A stretch of DNA of 64,000 bases from Anaeramoeba ignava (lineage: Eukaryota; Metamonada; Anaeramoebidae): positions 372,001 through 436,000 of the forward strand of contig JAPDFW010000065.1 of NCBI GenBank assembly GCA_028826165.1. Reading direction: 5' to 3'. A program made the translations under genes and the position numbers. The notes below the pieces were generated by a model, which did no database searches, was not told the origin of the DNA, and worked only from the letters and a program-made list of their open reading frames with translations. Shown piece by piece: positions 45,788 to 57,800 of the stretch (positions are counted from its first letter, which is position 1; each line of letters begins with the position of its first letter).

Positions 45788-45854
45788 TTTTATTTAAAAA
45801 CGGAAAAAAAAAAATGAAAAAGAAAAAAACGGAAAAAAAATATTTCTCCTTTTT

Positions 45855-45905
45855 GTTTTTTATTTTTATTTTTATTTTTATTTTTATTTTTATTTTTATT
45901 TTTAT

Positions 45906-45937
<32 letters not shown>

Positions 45938-45957
45938 TTTATTTTTATTTTGTTTAA
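45855..45957. repeat. TTTTTA microsatellite in the ARM-2 / surface-protein divergent gap
   Basis: About 17 units of TTTTTA. It lies between the divergent starts of ARM-2 (45787) and the surface protein (46044), with T-rich and C-containing promoter-like sequence on both sides. Confidence 0.85.
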
Positions 45958-46043
45958 TTTTGATCAAAATGATCTAAAAAATGGAAAAAAAAAATTTTTT
46001 TTTGTAGATCATTTTTCTTCTTTTTTTTTCCTTTTTTAAAATT

Positions 46044-49000
46044 ATGAACTCCTTTTTAAAATTAATTTTTTTAATTGTTTTGATAAAAAAAGTTTATTTA
46101 ATTGATTCATTTAATTCAAAAACAAATGAAGAACAAGAAGAATGGATTAAAATGAAGCAAATTTCAGAAAAATTAATAGAAACTTCATTCAAAACAAAAA
46201 CAATGAATCTTTCAATTCCAATTTTAATTCCTTTAAATTTAACGATTTTTCAAATTTGTGAAACGAATCCAATTGAATTTTTCAAACCAAATATTAAAGT
46301 ATTAACAGTTTATTCAATTTTTGCAAAAAAAGAAGATTGGAATTTTTTTGCTTTTTTTGATCTTTTTGAAAATTGTTTTAGTAATTTTTTTTTTTTGAAT
46401 TTGAACTAATCAAAAAAATATGGATTAAAATTTCAAATTAAATTTTTTTTTAGAAATTGAAAATGAATTTAATCAATGTTTAAATGTTACTCAAGAAAAT
46501 AATTGTGAAGAAATTGAATCTAAAATGATATTGAAAAATTTTAGGTAAAAAAACAAAGGAATTCAAAAATAAAATAACTTTCTCATTTTTCCTTTTCATT
46601 TCAAATAAAACAAAAAGTGGAATTTCTCAAAATGTTTTGGAATTAGTTCAAAATAATCAATTAATGGATCAAAACTTGAACAAAATACTTTCAAAAAAAG
46701 AATTATTGTTATTTTATGATGAATTGATTGTTAATATAAGCAATATTCTGATTAATACAAACGATAGTGAAAATAAAACAAAACTTTATGAAAAAAATGG
46801 GATTGCTTTTGAAAAATTTGCAGAAACATCATCTTCACAATTTCAAAATATTTATAACCTTACAGAGTCATTAACACATAATATACAACCTAATAAAACA
46901 GATTTTAGTGAATTAAAATTGCAAATTTCAATGATGGAAATTGAAGCAGAAAAGAAAGAAGATATTAATAATTTAATAGAGAATTCTGAGAATATTTTGA
47001 ATATAAGTTTAAATCAAACTTTTTCAAGAAACACTATTTCTTAATATTTCAAATTCGACTGACAGTATAAAAGTCTTTAACAGAAAACCAAATTTTGGGG
47101 TTTTCAAATATTACAAATGCAACAAATTTATTATTAAATTGTTTTGATGGATCATATAATTTATCACTATCAGAATTGGAGATAATAAGTAGTACTGTTT
47201 CAAATTTATTGGCATATCATTCAGTAACATTTTATATACTTTTGATTGTGGAAGAAAGTGTATTTACTTGGACGATTGATAGAATTAATCAAAATAATTG
47301 TGATGGGAGAAATGGATCAACAAACAACACAATTTGTCAGGAGAATGAATGGGATCCAGATAGTTTTTTGCAGTGGGTTTCTCAAGAAAGATTGAAAATC
47401 TCAGATATTAATAATCATTTATCTTCAATTTCACAAACAATTTCCAATATGAATTCTTCATCAGATTTAGTTTTAAAATGTTTGAATAAGATTATCGAAG
47501 AAAGGATGATTGACTTGGAATATTTTTCAAGCTTAGCATTTGAAGAAGAGTATTTACTTAGTGATGTTAGTTTTTGTTTTCAAATCAGAAATTATTCTGA
47601 GTTAATTGATTTGGAAGTTATATTTAATCATTCTATGATAAATGGAGTTGAGTATAATAGCTATGAAAGTCTAGAAATAGGACTTGAAGTAGGAAATGTT
47701 GTGAATATTAGTGAAGAACTTCCATTTGCTTTTGATAAATACACCATTTTAGAAATTTATGATTCAGAAAATTATTCACAAAATATTCACAAAAATATTC
47801 ACAAAATTATTCACACAAATATTCAGAAAATTATACAAATCAACTTCAATTAACAGAAGAAGAATGTTATTCAACATGTTTAGCAGGAGGATATTATTGC
47901 AAAAAATATACATTTCCAATGACATACTATCAATGTGTGATTACAGAAGCAGGATATTACTCACCAGAAGGAGAATACATGGAAGCAGTTTGCATAAATG
48001 CAGGAACATCTGAAGTAGTTTACACAGAAGAAGGATGGACAAATTCAAGTTGTCCATTTCTTTGTTCAAAACCAAAATATTTTAAAACAGGAGGCCAATC
48101 CTTCGATCTAGGAATTGCCGAATGTATTGAAGCTCCAATTGGAACATACTCACCGGCTCTTGACAACAATCTTTATAATTGCACATTTCCATTTCCAAAA
48201 ACCAAGAAATTCTATATTTTTGTTTCAAATTCAGATAGTGATAATTGCACTACAAATCCCAGAATTCAAGCAATACAACCTTTTCCTTTGGATTCTTGGA
48301 TTCTTCCAAACACAAATTCATCGAATTATCTTCTTACCCTTAATTCTTCTTCTACTATTCAAATGTGGATCAATATCACTTCCAACCAAACTTGTGATCC
48401 TGTTTTTGGAAATGAGTCAGAATTCAATTTTTTTGGTGTGAATGATCTTTGGCATCTTTCTCTTGTTTCTTCAAACGATATCAACTGCACATCATATTTC
48501 AAATTTGTTGTTTATGATAATTTCTTAAATACCTCTTATCAATATTTAAGTCGAAATTGGTCTTTTTTAGATGGAAATGTTCCTCATTTTTCAATTGATC
48601 CAAAATTTGGATCGAATCTCAATCATTTCAACAAGAAATTCACTCATATTTGCATTACAACAAATGCTCAAAATGAAATTTTCATGTTTGTCGATTCAGA
48701 ATTTATTGGAAAATTTCAATTCAATTCACCAGTGATTTCAAATCAAACAGAAGAAGATTTTTTTTGGTTTATTGGAGGAAATGAACCAAGAACTAAACTC
48801 CTAAATGCGCAGCTTGATGAAATCATGATTTTTCATGAAATGATACCAACACAATTCCAGGGGTTTTTTTTCACACAAAATTATTACGAAAAAACATGTT
48901 CTCCATTAACAGAAAAAATGATTAACAAAGAGAAATGTATTTTTCAGTGTAATGTTGGTAGATTTTTTAATGGATCCAGTTGTGAATGTGATGATTCTAA

Positions 49001-52000
49001 TCATGAAATTTGTCTTGGGAAATGTGTACCGAAATGTCCTAATAATATGATGAGAAAAGAAGAGGATTGTAACTGTATATGTGAAGCTGATTCAGTTGAA
49101 GTTTGGTTTACACAAACAGTTGTAATTTCAACTCAAGCTCTTTGGAATTCATCAGAGAATTACTTTCCTCAAAACAATGAAGTCAATGGAAACGCATATA
49201 ATCTTGTTGGATTGAATGAAGTGGAGTTTTTTGATGTTTTCGGAACAAAAATAATCCCAGTTAGTTGTGATATGAGTAGCAATTATTCCCCTTTGTATAA
49301 TTGCCAAAAATTATTTGATAACTGGAAAGAAAATGACCAATACGGCTGGATATCTGGAACAAACACATCAGGATATGGATGGGTTTCTTTTCAATTTCAG
49401 GAAAAAATCATGATTTCAAGGATAATTATTTACAATAAAAATTCCACTTTTGGAATTCGGAAATTTTCAATTTATTCAAATTCTTCGATTGTCAATCAAC
49501 AATTCCAAGAAGATTCAATTATCATTCATGACGAACTCGTTGCCGATGAGAGACATGTTCTTGATGATCGAAAAAACACATCCAAATTTGCTGAATCTCT
49601 TGCATGTTTTTCATGTTCATCACAAAATCAAGATTTAATTAGTTCAACAATTTTTCTCAGTACAGAACCTCGCACAAGTCTCGAGAATTGTCAGTGTGTT
49701 TATGGAACAATTCGAAGAAGAGAGAAATGTCTTGGTCCTATGCCTGCACCTACTCTTTATCCTCCTTCTGGAGATTATCTTGTTGACTCTATAAATATTA
49801 CAGCTTCTTCAAACATACAAAGTGAAGAATATGATCCACCAATTTTAGTCAAATATACAATTGATGGATCCCCAGTTACACAATACTCCGCAGATTTGAT
49901 TTCTTTTCAACCTCCAGTTTTTTACTCTACAATAATCACTGCAGCAAATTATCAAGAAGGAAGAGGAATTGGTTTATCTGCAGTTGGAACATACACTATT
50001 TTCGGGAAATTGATCCCAGAAATTTCACCAGAAAGTGGTACATATGTCACTAATATTTCTCTTAACATTTCATGTAAACAAATCCCTATAACAGAATCAT
50101 CGCCTTTGATAAGGTTTTCTCTTGATAATGGAGAAAATATCCAAAATTATTCTGATCCTCTTTTTTTCAATACTTCTTCTTCTGTTAAAGAAATCAATGT
50201 TTCTATTTATTGTTCAAGTAGCTTTTATTTTCCATCTTATTTGGTGTCAAAATTCACAATTGTTCCCAAGGTTCCCAATCCCGAAATCTTATTTAATTCA
50301 CTACCAAATCAAACATTTTATAATGAAGCTCAAGCTCATTTTCAGAGAAACAACTCTTTCGGAGAAATATCATCATTTGTTTATTATTCAATTGACAATC
50401 AAGATTTGGACATGATTTATGATTTCAACCCTGTTAATTATACATTTCCTATTCGATGCAATGAAACTTCAATTTCTTGTGATCCAACAATTTATTTTGT
50501 GGGAAAATATCAAAATTGGGGTGATTCTGATATCATGCAAATCACAATACACATTGAAGTGAATCTTACCGATTTGATTCCTAGTCTTATTGATGTTGAA
50601 TGTGGCGGCAAAATGGCTTATGTTGCAAATCCAGTTGTTCTTAGTCACACTGATGATCCAACAATTTTGACAAGAATAACAACTGATAATTCTTCAGTTT
50701 TGAATACTTCAGATCTTGTTAGCAATGGAACTATTCTTCATTTTGATCAAATTGGATCCACTTTTGTTATTAGATTAAAAAATTTCAAACAAGTCGAAGA
50801 TCAAGAATTTTCTAGTCTTGAATTTTATTGCCAATTTACAATACAAGAAATTGCTCCTGATCCAATATTTACACCTGAAAATGATTCTTTTTTTAATTAT
50901 GTTATTTTTACTCTTCAATCTTCATTTTATGGGAATTATATTTATTATGAATGTGATGGAACTATGCAACCTAATGTTTTATTTACTTATCCTGTTAATT
51001 TATCAATTAATTATGATTTGTATGAAAATGTTGTTTATAATTGTTCTGCAATGACAAAACCTGATGGAGTTTATTCAAGTGATCTTGTAATAAAGCAATA
51101 TAATATTTTAGCTAAATTATCAAATCCAATAATTTCTACAAGAATTCAAAATCAAAATCAAAATTTAAATTTCAATTTAAATCAAAATCAAAATCAAAAT
51201 CAAAATCAAAATCAAAATCAAAATTTTACATTTGAAAACTTTGTTTATGTTGATATTTCATGTATAAAAGAAGAAGGATCAATTCCATTATTTACATTAG
51301 ATGGAACAATTCCAAATGAAAATTCAACAATTTTTGAAACAACAATATTTATCAATTATAGTGTAACAATTTCTGCAATTTGTTTTAAAGAAAAAGCAAT
51401 AAAATCTGAAATTATAACTCAAAATTATGAAATTATTGAAGTAATCCCAACTCCAATAATACAAACTTCTAATAACTTAACAATTGCAAATGAATCATCA
51501 ACAATAACAATTTTACACAATAATTCTTATTTTCAAGATCATCCTTTCCATATTTTTTATACACTTGATGATTCTGAACCTTTTTGGGAAAATTCAACAG
51601 AATTTTCATCTTCATTTAACATTTCAAATTCGGGAACAAATGTTATTCGAGCAATTTCTTGTTATAACAAATCAGAATTTTATTCATCAAATAATTATCA
51701 AAATTCATTCCAAAAAAATTCATTCCAAAATGAATTAGATCCAAATATTAAATGTTCAAATCAATCAGTTTTATTCTTAACAATTTATCATTTTTTAAAA
51801 CCAATTATTTTGAATCCACCAAATGGATCTTTCTTAAATGAATCAAATGCAAATATTGAAATTAAATCACCAACAAATGACACTAGAATTCTTTATTATT
51901 TTGAAAGCAATCCAGAAAATGTGTTTGTTTATTCAAATCAAATTAATATTTCGAAAAATGAATCAATAATCAATATTCAAACAAGTAAAAATTATCATTT

Positions 52001-52259
52001 TGATTCCCAGAATTTATCTGTTGTTTATTATCTCAAATTCAATCCTCATCAAGATTTTGGAAAATCAAATCCAAAATCAAATTGGAAATTTTTTGCCTTC
52101 TTTTCAATTCCACTTTTTTTCATTTCTTTTTCAATTATAATTTATCGATTGAAAAAATATCATAATCAAAAAATGAAACAGAATCGATTTTATATTGAAA
52201 AAGAAAATTATCCAAAATTAATTCATTTTCAAAAATTAGGGAAATTGATTTATGATTAA
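46044..52259 (+). CDS. Large type I surface glycoprotein with LamG-like, discoidin-like and chitobiase-C-like repeats
   Basis: A signal peptide (NSFLKLIFLIVLIKKVYLID) opens exon 1 (46044-46380); exon 2 is 46454-46544 and exon 3 starts at 46618. The 5' third is helical, with many N-glycosylation sites. The open 3' part (47919-52259) has Cys-rich segments (YYSPEGEYMEAVC), a jelly-roll region of LamG type (QLDEIMIFHE), a Cys-rich linker, a discoidin/F5-8-type region (YGWVSFQFQEKIMISRIIIY), then about eight repeats of the chitobiase C-terminal kind (P-x-I-x-P-x-G and Y-x-x-DG-x-P patterns). It ends in a membrane span (FFAFFSIPLFFISFSIIIY) and a basic tail of about 35 residues. An adhesion or receptor role is inferred. 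Frames break at about 47040, 47066 and 47770-47800, so the 5' part is damaged or mis-sequenced. Confidence 0.75.
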
Positions 52260-52378
52260 TTTAATAAAGAAAAAAAGCAAAAAAAAAAATTTTGAAAAAA
52301 AAAATTCTAAATGAAAAGAATTCATTTTTTTTCTTTTTTTAAAATTATAAAAAAAAAAGTTTTTCAATTTATTTTCAA

Positions 52379-54637
52379 ATGAAATTATTACTTGTTCTTG
52401 CAGAATTTGAAGAAAATAAAGGACCAATTATAATTTTTTGCACTCAATTAATTCCAAATAAAATTCCAACAACAATTTTTTCAAAAACAACAAAAAAAGA
52501 AATAATTACAAAAGAAGATTTATTAAATTGTTATTTTATAACAACAAATAAAGTTGATCCACCATTAAATCAAATAATTCAAAGTGAATGCACAAGAACA
52601 TTAAGTTGTGAAATTCCAGGATTTAATCAAATAATGCTTTTTTCATCTGAAGAAACTCAATTTACAACTCTTTCTCATTTGTTTTTTAAACAAGATATTT
52701 TGGCTAGAGGTTCAAAAAGATTATATTCAATTTTTTTCTTAATTAATAATCAAGATTTTGTTGTTAAAAATTATGAATTTATTTCAAGTTTACTTTTAAA
52801 ATTTGAAGAGCATTTTTTAAAATTTGATATAAATAATGAACATTTAAACAATGAAAATTTAAATCAAAATCAAAACAATGAAAATATAAACAATGAAAAT
52901 TTAAATCAAAATCAAAACAATGAAAATTTAAATAATGAAAATATAAATAATGAAAATTTAAATAATGAAAATATAAACAATGAAAATATAAACAATGAAC
53001 ATATAAATAATGAAAATTTAAATCAAAATCAAAATAATGAAAATTTAAATAATGAAAATTTAAATAATGAAAATTTAAATAATGAAAATTTAAACAATGA
53101 AAATATAAACAATGAACATATAAATAATGAAATTGAAAATCAAAATCAAATTCAAAATAAAATTCAAATTCAAAATAAAATTCAAATTCAAATTCAAAAT
53201 CAAAATCAAAATCAAAATCAAAATCAAATTCAATTTGAAAATCAAAATCAAAATAAAAATCAAATTGAAAATCAAAATCAAATTCAAATTCAATTTGAAA
53301 ATCAAAATCAAAATCAAATTGAAAATCAAAATCAAATTGAAAATCAAAATCAAAATCAAAATCAAAATGGAAATGAAAATCAAAATCAAAATCAAAATCA
53401 AATTGAAAATCAAATTGAAAATCAAATTCAAATTCAATTTGAAAATGAAAATCAAAATGAAAATTTATTGCAAAATAAAAAAAAAATTCATTCTCAAGAT
53501 GTTTTGTTTCAAACACTTCATCTACAATCAAGTATTTCTTTTAGTAGAATTCCAATCAAAAAAAAATCAAAAGAAGCACAAATTGAATATCAAAAAACAA
53601 GAATGATGGAATATTATCATAAATTTTCAGTTTTTGCTTTAAAATCAATTTATATTCATGAAAGTACTTTTGATTCTCCAAAAATATCAAAAAAATTTTG
53701 GGATGAACAAGATTCAGAAAAATTTCTTAAATTTAAACTAAAAATCAAAGATTTGGAAAATGATTTTTTTGAAAAAATTAATTCCATTTTAGATATTTTT
53801 ACACCCGAATCTGTTAGAATAATTATTTTTAATTTAATTGTTGGAAATCATATACTTATTAAAGGTAGAATATATATATATATAAAGAAAAAATGGTTTT
53901 TATTAAAATTATTATTTTTATTTATTATTTTTATTAGGAACATCGGATAACAAAAATATTATCAATGGATTAATTTTTCTGATTTTAGTTTGTGGAATTT
54001 TTTTTATTTAAATTTAAATTTTAATTTAATTTAATTTATTTTTTATTTTTAGGGATTATTACCTTTAAATTCTTTCAATTCTTGTTTTCTTTTAAAAAAT
54101 TTTCAATTGATTTCAAATTCAGCAATTTTAGGATTTGAATCAAATATAAATATTCCAAAAACATTACCATTAGATTCATTTTGTTTAATTGATATTTCAT
54201 CAAAAACATTAAAAGCAAAATCAAAAAAACAAAAAATAAGAATTCAAAATCCACATTTCAAAAGCAAAATAAATTCAAAAAATTTTCCAAAAAAAATATT
54301 TTATGTTCAAACAACAAAAATATTTCGATCCAAAAGTTTGTCATGTAATGGAGTTTTTGCAGAAACAGATTTAGGAGAATACTTAATGTTTATACTTAAT
54401 AAAATAAGAAGAGAAAATTTACAAAAAGAAATGATTTGGAATCAATTTAAAAAATGGATTCATAAAGCAATTCTTTTTAAAGCCTTCCAAAAGCATTCTT
54501 CTCAACTTTTTCAATATTCTCAATTTTTAGTAAAATCTTTGGAATTAGTTTATCCATTTGATGATATAGTTGTTCAATTTTTTTATCAATATATCCAAAG
54601 ATATGAAGATGAAGAATTTTTTTCTTCAATTTTATAA
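52379..54637 (+). CDS. Folliculin (FLCN), longin-DENN protein, 3 exons, 706 aa
   Basis: Exons 52379-53864, 53938-53987 and 54053-54637; introns of 73 and 65 nt are GT-AG and phases fit. The N-terminal longin part has KGPIIIFCTQL, then CTRTLSCEIPG, FTTLSHLFFKQDILARGSKR and YSIFFLINN. The RSLSCE and S-H-x-FF-I-K-D-x-LARG-x-x-R-x-YSI blocks are diagnostic of FLCN. Residues about 154-364 are a tract rich in Asn-Glu-Asn-Leu and Asn-Gln, absent from animal FLCN. The C-terminal DENN half has RIIIFNLIVGNHILIKG, LLPLNSFNSC and LDSFCLIDI. Family role: with FNIP it acts as a GAP for RagC/D on lysosomes in nutrient signalling. No FNIP gene is seen in the window. Confidence 0.9.
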
Positions 54638-54868
54638 ATTAAAAATGGATTAAAAAATCTAAAAAAATTTTCTTTTAATTTTATAAAGTAACATGAAATG
54701 AAAAGAAATTTAAATTCAAAAAAATGTTTTTTATTTGAATTTTATTTAGTAAAATGAAATGAAACCAAATCAAATTCTTTTTTTGTTTTGTTTTTTTTAA
54801 ATTAAAAAAATTTTTTTTTTCATTTTTTTTTTTTTCATTTTTCTCTTTCATTTTTTAAAAAAAAGAAA

Positions 54869-57800
54869 ATGCAAAATTTATCTTTAATTAATCAAAAAAA
54901 ACATGAAAATTTAAACTTAAATGATTTTGCAAAAAATTTAAAACCCATTTTTGAATACAATACAATTTTACAATCAATTTTCACACTTGATTCAGATAAA
55001 ATGCTTTTTCATTATTCATTAAACCCAAAGGAAATAATATCAAAAATTCCATTGATTTCAAATGAGGATGAATTAATATCATTATTTTTCAATGTTGAAC
55101 AGAATTATCTTTATTTAATTTATCAAAATGGAGAAGTTTTACGTTTTTCACAAGAAACGGAAATGGTTGAAAATTTCACAAAAATTCCTTCACGAATTCA
55201 AACTATTCAATGGAGTCCTGACCAACAATTTGGTGTTTATCTGACTTTTGATAATGACTTAGTCTTGATTTCAAATGAATTTAAAACATTGTCATCTTTT
55301 CAACTTGAAACAATGATTCCTGAATTCGAAGAAAATCAAAAAAAGGAAATTAAAGAAATCAATCCTCTTTTTATCCCATATTTAGAAGGAACATTAAAAT
55401 ATAAAATTGAAGAAGATGATTTAATTGAAAATTCAAATGAAAAAATAAAAGAAGATTTAAAAGAGAATTTAAAAGAGAATTTAAAGGAAAATGTAATTGA
55501 AGATCTAAAAGAGGATTTAAAAGAGGATTTAAAAGAACCTCCTCAAAATACTGCTTCAATTTCTTTTAGAGGAGATTGCCAATTCTTTGCTGTTTCCTTT
55601 TTCAGTATTAAACAACAAAGAACAATTCTTGCAACTTTTCATTCGGATGGAAAAATATTTGCAATTGCCAAAGATTGTTCAAGGAAATTAATTAATAAAC
55701 CAATCACTGTTTCTTGGAAAACAAATGGGAATTTAATTGCGATTTTATCAGATGACAAGGAATCAAATATCAAAATTAGATTCAAAGAAAAAAACATGCT
55801 TTTTAAAAATGAGGAAATTCAATTGGAAAATTCAGTTGATGATGTTTTACAAATGGAATGGAATTTCGAATCAAACATTCTAGCGTTATTGCTTCAAAAA
55901 GGAAAGGAACAATGGATCCAGTTATGGACATTTGGCAATTATCATTGGTACAATAAGCAACAAATTGCACTTGATTCAGGAACACATTTTATCAAATGGG
56001 ATTATGAAAAACCCAATTTACTTCGATGCTTAGATCAGTTTGGAATTCTTCAAGAGTTTGAATTGTGTTTTGAAGTTAATTGTGGGATGGAATTGTCGAA
56101 TATTGCGGTTATTGATGGAGACAAAATTTTATTCACTCCCTTCAAAACTAAAGTGATTCCTCCGCCAATGTTTGATCATTTCTTGCAATTCCCTAATGAA
56201 ACAGTCCAATCAGTATCATTTCTCAATGAAAAAGTAAATGAATATGCAGATTCAATGAAAAAGAAAATTAACAACAACAATAAGAATAAGAATAATGATA
56301 ATGATGATGATGAAGATGTTTTTTTAATTACAACCGAACCTTTATCACAAATCAGAATTTATCGAACAGATAAAAAAGAAAAAAAGGAAAATAACTACAA
56401 ATTAATTGGAGAGATGATAGATGAAAACCGGATGAGAAACATTCTTTTACTTTCACATTTAAATTATGAATTATTTACTATTGCAGGAGTTCAAGAAACA
56501 AAATTCGAAAACGAAATTGTAGACGAAGTTATTTTTCTCGTTTTAATGATCGAAGATAATGAACTGAAAATAATGGAAAGTTTCCACAATGTTTTTGAAA
56601 AGCCAATTATTCGGCTATTCAAATCAAGATTGGATCAAAATTCATTTTTTGCAGAAACAAATGATGGAGTGATTTACAAAATGACAAAAGAATTTGAAGA
56701 AATAACTCAAGAGGAATATCACAATTTACCCGAAAGATGCATATTTACGAAATCAGCAATTTTATATTCAGCTTTTAAAAAAGAGGAAAATCCGCTAGAA
56801 GCGTTCAATATCGGAGTTGATTCACAAGAAAATACTCAAAATCAAATGGTTGAGAAAAAGGAAATTATTGTTTCTTTATCAGAAAGTGGGAATTTGTATC
56901 TGAATTCAGGAATCCTTCTTTCTGGAGAATGCACATCTTTTGATGTTGAGAAAAACTTCTTGATATTCACAACACTTGATCATTATATCAATTTCATGCC
57001 GCTTTTTGGATACAATTATGAGCATCTTGACAAGGTTGTTGAGAAAATGAAAAACAAAAACAAGTTGAAAAGATTTGCTGAAACAAATCGAAGAATTGAA
57101 AGAGGATCATTTATTTTGCGTTCTTTAAAAGATAAGATTATCTTCCAACTTCCGCGAGGAAATCTGGAAACTATTTATCCAAGAGCTTTAATATTGCAGC
57201 ATGTCAAAGAGGAACTACAATACACAAACTATTTGGAAGCGTTTGAGAAATGCAAAAGACATCGAATTGATTTTAACATTATTATTGATTTTGATCCTCA
57301 AAAATTCCACAATGAAATTGATCAATTTCTTATGCAAATTAAAGACCCAAAAAAGATTGAAATTTTCATTTCCTCGTTAAATGAAGAGGATTCATCAAAA
57401 CAAAAATACACCTTTTTCAAATCATTTGAACGGATTGGAAAAACACGAATTGAGAAAATTTGCGATAAATTAATTCATGAAATGGATGAATCACATGAAA
57501 TCAAAAACAATAAAGTATTTAGTGTCTGCAAAAGTCTAAGGAAACAAATGAAAAAAGCAGATGCGAAAAAATACATTCACCAGATATTACTGACTTATAT
57601 CAAATCAAACGAGATCCAGAAAATGATTGTGAAATATCGCGATTTGCTTGTTCGAGATACAAAGTTTGAATTGGGAGAAATTGATTATGTGATTTTTAAT
57701 GCAGGAGTGGAAAAATTAATTCGCTCTGCACTTGAAGAGCGTGATTTCGAGCTCACAAGTCTTTTGATGCAAAAATCACAAGCAGATCCAAAAGAATATC

